A stretch of DNA of 64,000 bases from Alnus glutinosa (GCF_958979055.1 NC_084889.1:11037261-11101260); one strand, 5' to 3'. Counted from the first letter of the stretch, positions 1 to 10,402 are shown. Notes: generated by a model not told the origin, from the letters alone. Translations and numbers: made by a program.

Positions 1-49
1 CAATCAAGCGGTTAATCAAATAAAGATATTACCCCTAAGTCCTCCTTAT

Positions 50-321
50 TTCTAGAATATCGTAGAGCCTTGGTAAGAACTATGTTGTGACGGTTGTCGA
101 ACCTCCTGAAACCTCCTTTTCTTTCCAACGTCCCTCTAGAACATTCTTTTTCTATCCACAGTCTCTCTCTTCCCTTCCACACCTATAATTGCCGCCCCCC
201 TTCTCCTCCATAGCAACACAATCGAGCACTCTCGTAAGCATCAAATAGCTATCTACATTTCGTCTCTTGGTGAAAAACCCAATTTCCCTTTACAAAGATT
301 AGTCCAAGCAAGAAGAGGAAA
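50..321 (+). promoter_or_regulatory. Heat-shock promoter of sHSP copy 1
   Basis: A distal palindromic heat shock element TTCtaGAA lies at 50-57 and a proximal GAAcaTTC at 139-146. Both are the inverted nGAAn core bound by heat shock factors, and both recur at matching places before all five copies. The TATA box here reads TATAATT (about 184-190), while copies 2-5 have CTATAAATG. The 5' leader runs from about 215 to the ATG at 322. Heat induction is inferred from the elements, not shown. The window begins inside this promoter, so upstream elements may be missing. Confidence 0.75.
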
Positions 322-795
322 ATGGATTTCAGAGTCGTTGGTCTGGATTCCCCACTGTTCTCCACCTTGCAGCACATGATGGAACTTGCCGACGAGGGTG
401 ACAAGTCCTCCCACGCCCCGACCCGCTCATACGTGCGCGACGCAAAGGCGATGGCGGCCACTCCGGCTGACGTGAAGGAGTACCCAAACGCCTACGTCTT
501 CATCATCGACATGCCGGGGCTCAAGTCCGGGGATATCAAGGTTCAGGTGGAGGACGACAATATTCTCGTGATAAGCGGCGAGAGGAAGAGGGAGGAGGAG
601 GAGAAAGAGGGGGCCAAGTACGTGAGGATGGAGAGGAGGGTCGGTAAGTTTATGAGGAAATTTGGGCTGCCTGAGAATGCCAACACCAATGCCATCTCTG
701 CTGTTTGCCAGGACGGCGTGCTGACTGTGACTGTCCAGAAGTTGCCTCCTCCGGAGCCCAAGAAGCCCAAGACCATCGAAGTCAAGATTGCTTGA
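322..795 (+). CDS. Class II cytosolic small heat shock protein, array copy 1
   Basis: Intronless gene of 157 aa, a typical size for class II 17-18 kDa plant sHSPs. These are ATP-independent chaperones that hold unfolding proteins in large cytosolic oligomers. An N-terminal arm (residues 1-45) with the class II start MDFRV is followed by the alpha-crystallin domain (about 46-140, with [17 protein letters not shown] and [13 protein letters not shown]), then a PPPEPKKPK linker and the C-terminal IEVKIA tail that docks neighbouring subunits. The start is the first in-frame ATG after the leader and is shared by all copies. Private residues are I81, F110 and N123. Its only cysteine is C129. AATAAA at 841-846 could be the polyadenylation signal. 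Confidence 0.95.
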   Translation: MDFRVVGLDSPLFSTLQHMMELADEGDKSSHAPTRSYVRDAKAMAATPADVKEYPNAYVFIIDMPGLKSGDIKVQVEDDNILVISGERKREEEEKEGAKYVRMERRVGKFMRKFGLPENANTNAISAVCQDGVLTVTVQKLPPPEPKKPKTIEVKIA

Positions 796-1380
796 AGAAT
801 GGATCGTGCGACTGTGATTTGGATTTTGGTGGGTTATGGGAATAAATGAACTAGCATTTCCATTGTTGCGTGTGTTCTGTTTTCGGTTCTTGGTGTGTTT
901 ATGTTATGGTTTCTGTAGCTTTACGATGCATGTGCGTATGGTTTGTTATTATCAATGAAGCATATGATATTATAATATCAGAGGGTAGGATCTATTCAGA
1001 GCTCTTTCCTCCCTTTTTTTTGTTTGTTTTGTAATTCAGAGCTCTTTCCCCCCTTTTTTTTTTCGTTTGTTTTGTAATGTGGACTAGAATGAAACGGATT
1101 GGGTCCTCTGTTTTCTTCTTGGAAAGAGTAGTGCCAAAATTTGATGGGTTAGAGATTTAGACTACTAGTTGCGATGCATTGCTGATCTGCAGCAGAGATG
1201 TTGAGCACTGCACAATTCCTGGTAGTTTTGTTGTCTTTCTGGTTTGGTTCATAGGAAGACTTTCCTGGTTCTGTTGAGAACTTTGTAGAGCAGAGTTGTT
1301 GGCTGGCAACGGTGTGCCTTGTGCAGAGCTGCTGGTATTGTTGAGAAACTTCAAACGCGTCGTATTTTTTTCGTCCAAAG
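796..1380 (+). other. Duplicated 3' flank of copy 1 (A type)
   Basis: The 3' untranslated and downstream sequence is shared with copies 4 and 5, including AATAAATGAAC just after the stop and a block at 1165-1360 with the CTGATCTGCAGCAGAG word found after every copy. On the minus strand this block happens to be open for about 73 codons. It shows no recognisable protein, so I do not annotate it as a gene. Confidence 0.6.
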
Positions 1381-1724
1381 AAACAGAATTTTCATTTTAA
1401 AATTTTGCAATTAATTTTTCGAATTTTGAGTTTTTTCATTTCAAACTACCAGACCACCGTTGGATTACCAGTCCACAATCAAGTCACCTTTACACTATCA
1501 TTGGGCTATTCTTGTACAACTCCCGTCAACCAACTCACTTTTAAATTAAAGTCCAACTACTACTGGGTCACCATCGGATTGTCATTGGATCACTGACGAG
1601 TGACGAGCTTTTATCAGAAAACTGTAAAAACTTAAATTATTAGATTATTTATTTATTTATTTATTTTTTGTTTGTGCATCTTATGCGTAGAAAATAAATG
1701 AAAAACAATTTTTTTTTTTTTTTT

Positions 1725-2420
1725 GGATAATTGTACCGTTGGTTCCTGTGGTATGCCATAATTATTTTTCACTCCTTAGGGTTTAAAAAGTTCATAAGAG
1801 GTCCCTGTACTATGTAATAATTACGTTTTACGCCCTGAGTCGATTTTTCGTCCACCATTTTGATGGAATCCGTTAGCTCTACACATCAGCGCCACGTGTC
1901 GCCAATAAGATGGCGACACGTTTCCATCTTAATAAAATAAATATAAATCTATTAAAAAATAAATAAAAATACTTATTTTTTTAAAAAAAAAAACAAAAAA
2001 AAAACGAGAAGCAAGGGGTGGCCTCGAGTCACCCCCAGTGGCCGGGGGTGGCGCGCAGCCACCCCCAGTTGCTTGGGGGTGGCCCGATCTTAAAGAAGGC
2101 CACCCCCAAGCAACTGGGGGTGGCTGCGCGCCACCTCTTGCTGTTTTTTTTTTTTTTGTTTTGTTTTTTGAATTTTAATTTTTTTTAAAAAAAAAATAAG
2201 TATATTTATTTATTTTTTAATAAATTTATATTTTTTATTAAGATGGACACGTGTCGCCGACATGAAATTTTACAGAATCTGTTAAAAAATTTAACAGAAT
2301 TTAACACTAGGAATCGATTTATAATTATTGCATAGCACATAGACCTCCCATGAACTTTTTAAACTATATGGAGTGAAAAATAATTATGACATACCATAGG
2401 GATCAACGATGTAATTATCC
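1725..2420. mobile_element. Foldback (long inverted-repeat) element, copy 1
   Basis: The two halves are near-inverted copies. The left end starts GGATAATTGTACCG, and the right end complements to GGATAATTACATCG. Both arms include a GATGGNNACACGTGTCGCC-type block (about 1908 and 2240). The centre is GC-rich with complementary GGGGTGGC/GCCACCCC tracts (about 2015-2135). It lies inside a T-rich tract, so a target duplication cannot be judged. A second, diverged copy is at 55652-56552. It has no coding capacity, so it is a non-autonomous DNA element of unassigned superfamily. Confidence 0.7.
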
Positions 2421-2437
2421 TTTTTTTTTTTTTTTTA

Positions 2438-2530
2438 CATGTCTACACAAAAGAAAAAAGAAAAAAAATTTGAAATAATGACTTCATGAGGCATGCTCTT
2501 TAATTGATTGAGTTACCTCTCGAAAACAAT
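2438..2530 (-). repeat. tRNA-derived SINE-like remnant
   Basis: On the minus strand the sequence reads GAGGTAACTCAATCAATTAA followed by ATGAAGTCATTATT and then an A-rich tract. This resembles the A-box region of the SINE head at 3006-3153 but is more decayed. The B box is not convincing. Low-confidence relic. Confidence 0.4.
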
Positions 2531-2658
2531 GAAGAGCAGTTACCATGTTTTATGACAACTTTTTTTCATTTTTTTTCAGTAATATTCAGTCGTATGCAAT
2601 AAGAGAAATCACTTTCCAAAAAAAAATTAAAATAAAAAAATCACCACTGAAGAAGATA

Positions 2659-2691
<33 letters not shown>

Positions 2692-3005
2692 AAACTTTGA
2701 AAGTCTAGCAATATAAGTTGATTAACTAATATGGATTTTTGCTTATTAATGAATTTTTTATATATAGCTTACGCCATCCCCTCACACAAAGAAAAGATAA
2801 AAAGGACAAAGATTCATAGTTATGGAGTAGTATGAAGAAGATCCAAATGCATGAGCCAAAGGGACAAAGGGTGGTATTTTTAGAGAGCCGTGAAAAAAAA
2901 TTCTAAAAAAAAATTAAGAAATGCTCTAAGAACTTCCATTTTTAGACTTAAGTTGCATGTCAACTTTCTATTCCAATAATTTTTAATTACATCTACAGCG
3001 TTTAC

Positions 3006-3153
3006 CTTTTTTACTTTTTTTTTTTTTTTTTTTCTTTTTTCTTTTTTCTTTTGACATATCCATACAAGAAGGGGAGGAAAGATTCTAATTAGTGACCTCT
3101 GCTTCATAAAATATAATTTCTAACCGATTGAGCTACCCTACCCCTTAAGAACT
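3006..3153 (-). mobile_element. tRNA-derived SINE with target duplication
   Basis: Read on the minus strand, the head has a tRNA-like A box (GGTAGCTCAATCGGTTAG) and a B-box-like stretch (TCACTAATTAGAATC). A short body and an A-rich tail (complement of 3010-3050) follow. The flanks at 2994-3005 and 3154-3165 are versions of TACCTCGTTTAC, a 12-bp duplication as expected for LINE-mobilised SINEs. The copy 2-3 and copy 3-4 spacers have the uninterrupted site (near 7575 and 10806), which fixes the insertion boundaries. A matching copy is at 14551-14675. Confidence 0.75.
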
Positions 3154-3774
3154 TACCTCGTTTACTTTCTCCAACTCTCCCGTAAGAGTAAGCACAAGCA
3201 CTTTGAAGTGTAAAACTAAGATTTTTTATAAAATGTAATAGTGTTAGATTGCGTTGCATTTTTTTTTTTAATCCCAAAAGCATTAACAAACTAACCCATT
3301 GGCTGGACGTCCAAAGGGTAGTTGCCGATTTTTTTTTTCTTTGTTTTTTTTTTAAAAAAAAAAAATTATAATTTTTTAAGTTTTATTTATTTAAATTTTT
3401 AATAGATTTATATTTTTTTTAGTAAGATTGATACGTGTTGCCACCTTATTAGTGCTGACGTAACGCCCTAATGGCATTTGTCAAAAATTTTAACAAAATT
3501 TGACACTAGAGAGTGATTTGTAAATTAAGACAACTACAAAGATTTATGAATTAATTTTTATGTGATAAGAAGTGATTTGTAAATTAAGTTAATCACGTGG
3601 GCATACATTTTTTATTTTTTTTTCCTTGGAAGTTGTTTTTTCCTTCATTTTTTTTTTTTTTAAATGGAAGTTGTTTTTCTCCTGCTTAAGCAATTAAGCG
3701 GTTAATCAAATAAAGATATTACTCCCAAGTCCCAAGTCCCAAGTCCCAAGTTCCAAGTCCTCCCTATCTTAATT

Positions 3775-3778
<4 letters not shown>

Positions 3779-3822
<44 letters not shown>
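3779..3822 (+). repeat. Poly(A) run of about 44 nt
   Basis: Uninterrupted A run in the promoter-distal region of sHSP copy 2, in place of the shorter A-rich tracts of the other copies. It is preceded by a short CCCAAGT tandem repeat (about 3724-3757) found only in this unit. Confidence 0.9.
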
Positions 3823-3824
<2 letters not shown>

Positions 3825-3853
3825 GAAAGGGAAAGTTGAAAAGGACAAATTAT

Positions 3854-4170
3854 TTCTAGAATATCATACAGCCTCGGTAAAACCTTCGACAACATTCTGG
3901 ACTCGTGTAATTAATTAAGAACTATGTTGTGACGGTTGTCGAACCTCCTGGAACCTCCTTTTTCTCCCCAACGTCCCTCTAGAACATTCTTTTTCTATCC
4001 ACGGTCTGTCCCCCTTCCCTCCCACACCTATAAATGCCCACAACAGCCGCCCTTCTCCTCCACAGCAATACAATCGAGCACTCGCAAGCATCAAATAGCT
4101 ATCTACATTTCATCTCTTCGTGAAAAACCCAATTTCCCTTTACAAAGATTCGTCCAAAGCAAGGAGGAAA
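3854..4170 (+). promoter_or_regulatory. Heat-shock promoter of sHSP copy 2
   Basis: Distal element TTCtaGAA at 3854-3861, proximal element GAAcaTTC at 3982-3989, TATA box CTATAAATG at 4028-4036, then a leader of about 110 nt to the ATG. Extra single GAA units (CGAACCTCC and TGGAACCTCC, about 3938-3957) sit between the two palindromes and may extend heat shock factor binding. Confidence 0.75.
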
Positions 4171-4644
4171 ATGGATTTCAGAGTCGTTGGCCTGGATTCC
4201 CCACTGTTCTCCGCCTTGCAGCACATGAGGGACCTGGCCGAAGACGGCGACAAGTCCTCCCACGCCCCGACCATCTCGTACGTGCGCGACGCGAAGGCGA
4301 TGGCGGCCACTCCGGCCGACGTGAAGGAGTACCCCGACGCATACGTCTTCATCATCGACATGCCGGGGCTCAAGTCCGGGGATATCAAGGTCCAGGTGGA
4401 GGACGACAATATGCTCGTGATAAGCGGCGAGAGGAAGAGGGAGGAGGAGGGCAAAGAGGGGGTCAAGTACGTGAGGATGGAGAGGAGGGTCGGTAAGTTG
4501 ATGAGGAAGTTTGTGCTGCCTGAGAATGCCAACACCGATGCAATCTCTGCTGTTTGCCAGGATGGCGTGCTGACTGTGACTGTCCAGAAGTTGCCTCCCC
4601 CGGAGCCCAAGAAGCCCAAGACCATCGAAGTCAAGATTGCTTGA
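4171..4644 (+). CDS. Class II cytosolic small heat shock protein, array copy 2
   Basis: 157 aa and intronless, with the same domain order as copy 1. An in-frame ATG lies 17 codons upstream (4120), but I chose 4171. It gives the MDFRV start shared by all copies, and the extra 17 codons match leader sequence that is non-coding in the others. Distinguishing residues are A15, R20, I35, V98 and V115 (VLPENAN instead of GLPENAN). V115 is shared only with copy 3. The 3' flank is B type, with AATATA where A-type copies have AATAAA. Confidence 0.95.
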   Translation: MDFRVVGLDSPLFSALQHMRDLAEDGDKSSHAPTISYVRDAKAMAATPADVKEYPDAYVFIIDMPGLKSGDIKVQVEDDNMLVISGERKREEEGKEGVKYVRMERRVGKLMRKFVLPENANTDAISAVCQDGVLTVTVQKLPPPEPKKPKTIEVKIA

Positions 4645-5815
4645 AGAATGGATCGTGCGACTGTGATTTGGATTTTGGTGGGTAATGGGAATATATGAAC
4701 TAGCATTTTCATTATTGCTTGTGTTCTGTTTTCGGTTCTTGATGTGTTTATGTTATGGTTTCTGTAGCCTTACAATGCATTTGCGTATGGTTTGTTGTTA
4801 TCAATGAAGCATATCATATTATAATATCGGAGGGTAGGATCTATTCAGAGCTCTTTCTCCCTTTTTTTGTTTGTTTTGTAATTCAGAGCTCTTTCCCCCT
4901 TCTTTTTGTTTGTTTTGTAATGTGGACAAGAATGAAACGGATTCGGTCCTCTGTTTTCTTCTTGGAAAGAGCAGTGCCAAAATAAGATGGGTTAGAGATT
5001 TAGACTACTAGTTGCGATGCATTGCTGATCTGCAGCAGAGATGTTGAGCTCTGCACAATTCCCGGTAGTTTTGGTGTTTTTGTGGTTTGGTTTATGCTCC
5101 TTTGCTGATCTGCAGCAGAGGAAGACTTTCCTGGTTCTGTGGAGAACTTTGTAGAGCAGAGTTGTTGCCCGGCAACAGTGTGCCTTGTGCAAGAGCTGCC
5201 GGTATTGTTAAGAAACTTCAAACGCCTAAAATATTTTTTTGAAAATGTTTTTCGTTTTTTTTTTCTCGACCGAAAATAATTATCAATTTTAAAATATTTT
5301 TGATATATATAAAAAACACTTCATTAATTTCGAAAAATAATTTTTAAACTTGGTAAATTATTTTTCTAAGTTTGAAAAATTTTCCTTTTCAATCATACTA
5401 CTATTGAATCACCGCTAAACGACTATCAAGTCAATGTTGAACTCTCACCAAGCTACCTTTAAACTATTACCGAGTTACTTTTATATTATCACCGAGTTAT
5501 TTTCGAACCAAAGTTGAACCAGTAGCAGGTCACTGTTGGACCATTAACGGACTATTGACAAGCATCTTCTAAACAACTGCCAAAATTTAAATTATTAAGT
5601 TAATTTTTTTTATTTGTGCATCTTTATGTATAAAAATAAAATAAAATATAGTTACTATGTTTTATGACAAGTTTGACAACCTTTTTTCCTTTCTTATTTC
5701 TCTTCCCTTGCAAACTATTCAGTCGCACCTCACAAAATGGCATGATCAGTACTCACACTGTTGCAGGCCAATCCATACCACAAGAGAAGATCACTTCCAA
5801 AAAAATAGATATTTT
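4645..5815 (+). other. B-type 3' flank of copy 2
   Basis: Downstream sequence shared almost base for base with the flank of copy 3 (9202-10400) and distinct from the A type after about 5223. It includes a region resembling the CGAAAATAAT-rich ends of the MITE-like elements at 61-62.5 kb. The flank homology stops near 5815, where the hAT element begins. No gene recognised. Confidence 0.6.
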
Positions 5816-5819
5816 TTTA

Positions 5820-6620
5820 TCAAGTCGTGTCAACCTAATCGACCTGATTATGTAAACGGCCACAACACAAACTCAACCTGATTATTAATCGGGTTAAAAC
5901 CTGTGATCCAAACACGACTTGATAAACACGATTACTGAATTGTGAAAGGCTGACTGGTTGAACGAAACCGTTGAAGCCATCGGACTGCAAACAATCAAAA
6001 CACTCGCAATGAGAATCAAAGGAAGAAAAGTAGAGATGGGAGTGGACTACTACAACATTCTTAAGATGAACCAAAATGCGAGTGAGGACGACTTAAAGAA
6101 GGTGTACAAGAGGCTGGCGATGAAGTGGCATCCAGACAAGAATTCTGCGTGCAAGAGGGAGGCGGAGGCCAAGTTTAAGCAGATCTCCGAGGCCTTAGAC
6201 TTCCTCAGTGACCCTCAGATGCGTCAGATCTACGACGTCTACGGCGAGTAGGAGCCAAGTTTAACTGAAGACTAAAGAGTGAAGGCAAAGCCAAAGCTAC
6301 AGAAATTAGAGAGACAAAGACTGAAAGTGATGAAGGGCGTACGGGTCAGCAAGTCTACAGCTAGGGTTCGTCTTTTTTCTTTTGCTTCTCACTTCTCCGT
6401 TCACGAATCACTAAATCACTTTCTATTTTTTTTTTTTTTTTAAAAAGTACCCGTGTCATAATCGTGTTCGTAGGTCAACCTGCTCATTGACCCGCAAAAC
6501 ACGATTATAACCGGGTCATAATCGGGGTTACCCGAACCTGATAATGTTAAACCCAAACTTAAATTTTTCGTGTCGTATTCGTGTCGGGTTCACAGGTAAT
6601 GTCAAAAATTATCAAGCCTA
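5820..6620 (+). mobile_element. hAT-like element carrying a DnaJ fragment (copy B, left end lost)
   Basis: The right end complements to TAGGCTTGATAATTTTTG, the terminal repeat seen at the left end of copy A (13578) and on the 63926 copy. The left subterminal part (about 5825-5905) aligns with the complement of the right subterminal part of copy A, but the last 35 bp or so are missing. Both subterminal regions are rich in CGGGTT, CGTGTC and GACCCG words. The interior carries a J-domain coding fragment on +. Left of the element is B-type flank and right of it (6621 on) is A-type flank, so an exchange between array units probably used or destroyed this end. Confidence 0.75.
6036..6251 (+). pseudogene. 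Captured J-domain fragment of a DnaJB-type gene
   Basis: 71 codons starting MGVDYYNILKMNQNA contain nearly a whole J domain: helix II (DDLKKVYKRLAMKWHPDKN) with the HPD motif at residues 32-34 that stimulates Hsp70 ATPase, then KFKQISEA and SDPQMRQIYDVYGE. A stop follows where full DnaJB proteins continue into the G/F region and the C-terminal substrate domains, so this cannot be a complete co-chaperone. It lies inside hAT-like copy B. Translation as a free J domain is possible but unproven. A paralogous fragment is at 13870-14111. Confidence 0.75.
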
Positions 6621-7150
6621 ATTACTATCGGACCATCATTGAACCATTGATGTGCACAATTGTTGAAACTTTAATTATTTGATTTTTTATTTTTTATTTT
6701 TTTTTTGTGCATCTTATGCATAGAAAATAAAATGAAAAACAGTTACTTTGTTTTATGACAACCTGTTTTTTCGTTTCTTATTTTCGTTCCCTTTCAAACT
6801 ATTCAGTCGCACCTCACAGAAATGACATGATCAGTACTCATACTGTTGCAGGCCAACCCATGCCACAAGAGAAAATCACTTTCCAAAAAAAAATCACCAC
6901 TGAATAAGATTTTATAAAAAAATAAAAATAAAAACTAAAAATAAAAAAAAAAACAAAAAAAACTTTGAAAGTCTAAAAATAAAAAAAAAACAAAAAAAAA
7001 CTTTGAAAGTCTAGCAATATAAGTTGATTAACTAATTAATATGGATTTTTGCTTATTAATGAATTTTTTATATATATAGCCTATACCATCCCCTCACACA
7101 AAGAAAAGAAAACCAAGATAAAGATTCGTAGTTATAGAGTAGCATGAACT
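6621..7150 (+). other. A-type flank segment, second pass
   Basis: Repeats in A-type form the flank already present in B-type form at about 5520-5800: the TTTATGACAA tract, the ATTCAGTCGCACCTCACA block and the GTTGCAGGCCAA block. This spacer therefore holds two successive versions of the same flank on either side of the hAT element. No gene. Confidence 0.6.
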
Positions 7151-7155
7151 AAGGA

Positions 7156-7288
7156 AAAAGACTCTCTTCGGTTCAAATGAATAGGAGGGGATCGAGTTAT
7201 TGCATTTTTAGGGGTCAATTTGTTCATAGTTTACCCCTAAAAATGCATTAACTGAATTCTCTCCAGATAATTTGAACCGAAAAGGATC
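7156..7288. mobile_element. Short MITE
   Basis: Inverted repeat with CTTCGGTTCAAATGA on the left and ATTTGAACCGAAAAG on the right, and inner arms GCATTTTTAGGGG / CCCCTAAAAATGC. The matching places in other array units run through without it. Ends are approximate. Confidence 0.65.
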
Positions 7289-7761
7289 CAAATGCATGAA
7301 CCAAAGAGAGGTATTTTTAGAGATGTTACTTTTGTCATTTATATGGGTGGGATTAGAAATATCAAGTTCATTTTTCAAATTGTTTTTTCATACATTAACA
7401 AAATCGCAATAAAAAAACATTCACAAGACATTCAAAACTATTTAGATTTTTTTTATCGCATCTTAATTAAAAAAAAAAAAATACAATCTAAAAAAAATTA
7501 AGAAATGCTCTAAGAAGTTCCATTTTTAGACTCAAGTTGCATGTCAACTTTCTATTCCAATAATTTTAATTACATCTACCTCGTTTACTTTCTCCACCTC
7601 TCTCCCGTAAGAGTAAGCACAAGCACTTTGAAGTGTGTAAAACTAAGAATTTTTGTAAAATGTAAAAGTGTTCGATCGTGTTGACCCTATCTCTTCTTCT
7701 TCTTCTTCTTCCTTCTTTTTTTATTTTTTTATTTTTTTATTTTTATTTTTATTTTTTAAAT

Positions 7762-7943
7762 GAGTAATGATTGAATACCACCTAAAAATACAACTTTTTA
7801 CCGCCTTGCCTATGTGGTAAGGTGATCCCTTACCTTAATTTATTTTAAAAAAATAAAAGAATTCAAAAAGTAGTGAGAGACCATCTTGCCACATAGGCAA
7901 GGTGGTGAAAAATTGTACTTTAGGTGGTATTCAATCATTACTC
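7762..7943. mobile_element. MITE, GAGTAATG family, copy 1
   Basis: 182-bp near-perfect palindrome. The left end is GAGTAATGATTGAATACC and the right end is its complement. The flanks TTTTTAAAT / TTTTTAAAA suggest a 9-bp target duplication, as Mutator-like elements make. It is absent from the same place in the other sHSP spacers. Confidence 0.8.
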
Positions 7944-7953
7944 TTTTTAAAAA

Positions 7954-8289
7954 GAGTAATGATTCACGGAAAATGTTAGATTTACAACATCAATACAACA
8001 ATTGTACAACAATCCCTCACATGAGGGTGGGTCCCACATACTGGGGCCCACCCTCATATGAGGGGTTGTTGTGCAGTTGTTGTATTGGTGTTGTACAAGA
8101 ATCAAATCCCATGATTCACTACCACCTAAATATACAACTTTTCACCAACTTATCTATGTTGCAAGGTGGTCCCCCACCTTAATTTATTTTTAAAAAATAA
8201 AAAAAACTCTAAAAATAGTGGGGGATCACCTTGCCACATAGGCAAGGTGGTAAAAAGTTGTATATTTGGGTGGCATTGAATCATTATTC
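7954..8289. mobile_element. MITE, GAGTAATG family, copy 2, with a nested MITE
   Basis: Starts 10 bp after copy 1 and has the same arms (ACTACCACCTAAATATAC ... and its complement). The flanking TTTTAAAAA is duplicated perfectly over 9 bp. Another MITE (7968-8110) sits inside its left arm. Confidence 0.8.
7968..8110. mobile_element. 143-bp MULE-type MITE nested in another MITE
   Basis: The ends are GGAAAATG and (complement of right end) GGGATTTG. Arms TACAACAA..CCCTCA.. fold onto each other around a GGGCCC-like centre. It is flanked by a perfect 9-bp duplication ATGATTCAC at 7959-7967 and 8111-8119, which splits the host MITE. An element of the same 143-bp length lies at 10832-10974 in the opposite orientation. 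The 9-bp duplication places it with Mutator-like elements. Confidence 0.85.
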
Positions 8290-8508
8290 TTTTAAAAATG
8301 CATTGTCAAACGAATTCATAAGTCGGTGGCTACCGGTTTTTTTTCTTTTCATTTTTTTTAAAAAAAACAATAATTTTTTAAGTTTTACTTATTTAAATTT
8401 TTAAAAGATTACATTTATATTTTTTTTTATTCAAATTGATACGTGTCCATCCTACCTTAATTGTGTAAAAAAAAAAATAGAGAGGAAAAGTTGATAAGGA
8501 CAAATTAT

Positions 8509-8727
8509 TTCTAGAACCTCCTTTCCTTTCCAACGTCCCTCTAGAATATTCTTTTTCTATCCACAGTCTCTCTCTTCCCTTCCACACCTATAAATGCCAC
8601 CCTCCTTCTCCTCCATAGCAACACAATCGAGCACTCTCTCAAGCATCAAATAGCTATCTACATTTCATCTCTTGGTGAAAAAACCCAATTTCCCTTTACA
8701 AAGATTCGTCCAAGCAAGAAGAGGAAA
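8509..8727 (+). promoter_or_regulatory. Shortened heat-shock promoter of sHSP copy 3
   Basis: Distal TTCtaGAA at 8509-8516 is followed almost at once by the proximal block, GAAtaTTC at 8544-8551, and the TATA box CTATAAATG at 8588-8596. In copy 1 the two palindromes are 89 bp apart, here 35 bp. About 54 bp was lost, apparently between two GAA..CCTCCTTT stretches. Confidence 0.75.
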
Positions 8728-9201
8728 ATGGATTTCAGAGTTGCTGGTCTGGATTCCCCACTGTTCTCCACCTTGCAGCACATGATGGAACTTGCCAACG
8801 AGGGCGACAAGTCCTCCCACGCCCCGACCCGCTCATACGTGCGCGACGCAAAGGCGATGGCGGCCACTCCGGCTGACGTGAAGGAGTACCCAAACGCCTA
8901 CGTCTTCATCATCGACATGCCGGGGCTCAAGTCCGGGGATATCAAGGTTCAGGTGGAGGACGACAATATGCTCGTGATAACCGGCGAGAGGAAGAGGGAC
9001 GAGGAGGAGAAAGAGGGGGCCAAGTACGTGAGGATGGAGAGGAGGGTCGGTAAGTTGATGAGGAAGTTTGTGCTGCCTGAGAATGCCAACACCGATGCAA
9101 TCTCTGCTGTTTGCCAGGACGGCGTGCTGACTGTGACTATCCAGAAGTTGCCTCCCCCGGAGCCCAAGAAGCCCAAGACCATCGAAGTCAAGATTGCTTG
9201 A
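8728..9201 (+). CDS. Class II cytosolic small heat shock protein, array copy 3 (mosaic)
   Basis: 157 aa, intronless, all class II features intact (alpha-crystallin domain about 46-140, [15 protein letters not shown]). Residues M20, E21, R35, N56 and E94 are otherwise found only in copy 1, while V115 and the whole 3' flank match copy 2. The switch lies roughly between codons 94 and 115. Private changes are N24, T85, D91 and I137. The gene looks functional, and its shortened promoter may change its heat response. Confidence 0.95.
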   Translation: MDFRVAGLDSPLFSTLQHMMELANEGDKSSHAPTRSYVRDAKAMAATPADVKEYPNAYVFIIDMPGLKSGDIKVQVEDDNMLVITGERKRDEEEKEGAKYVRMERRVGKLMRKFVLPENANTDAISAVCQDGVLTVTIQKLPPPEPKKPKTIEVKIA

Positions 9202-10402
9202 AGAATGGATCGTGCGACTGTGATTTGGATTTTGGTGGGTAATGGGAATATATGAACTATCATTTTCATTGTTGCTTGTGTTCTGTTTTCGGTTCTTGGT
9301 GTGTTTATGTTATGGTTTCTGTAGCCTTACAATCCATTTGCGTATGGTTTGTTGTTATCAATGAAGCATATCATATTATAATATCGGAGGGTAGGATCTA
9401 TTCAGAGCTCTTTCTCCCTTTTTTTGTTTGTTTTGTAATTCAGAGCTCTTTCCCCCTTCTTTTTGTTTGTTTTGTAATGTGGGCAAGAATGAAACGGATT
9501 CGGTCCTCTGTTTTCTTCTTGGAAAGAGCAGAGCCAAAATTAGATGGGTTAGAGATTTAGATTACCAGTTGCGATGCATTGCTGATCTGCAGCAGAGATG
9601 TTGAGCTCTGCACAATTCCCGGTAGTTTTGGTGTTTTTGTGGTTTGGTTTATGCTCCTTTGCTGATCTGCAGCAGAGGAAGACTTTCCTGGTTCTGTGGA
9701 GAACTTTGTAGAGAAGAGTTGTTGCCCGGCAACAGTGTGCCTTGTGCAAGAGCTGCCGGTATTGTTAAGAAACTTCAAACACCTAAAATATTTTTTTGAA
9801 AATGTTTTTCGTTTTTTTTTTCTCGACCGAAAATAATTATCAATTTGAAAATATTTTTGATATATATAAAAAAAAAAACTTCATTAATTTCGAAAAATAA
9901 TTTTTAAACTTGGTAAATTATTTTTCTAAGTTTGAAAATTTTTCCTTTTCAATCACCAGACTATTATTGAATCACTGCTAAACCACTATCAAGTCATTGT
10001 TAAACCCCTACCAAGCCACCTTTAAACTATTACCGAGCTACTTTCATATTATCATTGAGTTATTCTCGAACCAAAGTTGAACCACTAGTAGGTTATTGTT
10101 GGACCATTAACGGACTATCGACAAGCCTCTTCTAGACAACTGCCAAAATTTAAATTATTAAGTTAATTTTTTTTATTTGTGCATCTTTATGTATAAAAAA
10201 TAAAATAAAATAGAGTTACTATGTTTTATGACAAGTTTGACAACCTTTTTTCCTTTCTTATTTCCCTTCCCTTGAAAACTATTCAGTCGCACCTCACAAA
10301 ATGGCATGATCAGTACTCACACTGTTGCAGGCCAATCCATACCACAAGAGAAGATCACTTCCAAAAAAAATAGAAAAAAATACCACTGAATAAGATATTC
10401 TA

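Noticed and set aside
1157-1378. Minus-strand open frame of about 73 codons in the 3' flank, repeated after each sHSP copy (4992-5221, 9549-9778, 12701-12937)
   Set aside because: The frame is shared only because the flank is duplicated. It opens and closes differently between copies (different N termini) and resembles no protein.
3080-3150. tRNA gene on the minus strand
   Set aside because: The A-box head is tRNA-like, but the B box is degraded, no cloverleaf can be closed, and an A-rich tail with a 12-bp target duplication marks it as a SINE.
3936-4496. Plus-strand frame starting in the sHSP leader and running out of phase into the gene
   Set aside because: It is arginine- and glycine-rich because it reads the alpha-crystallin region in the wrong frame. 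The MDFRV frame is clearly the real one.
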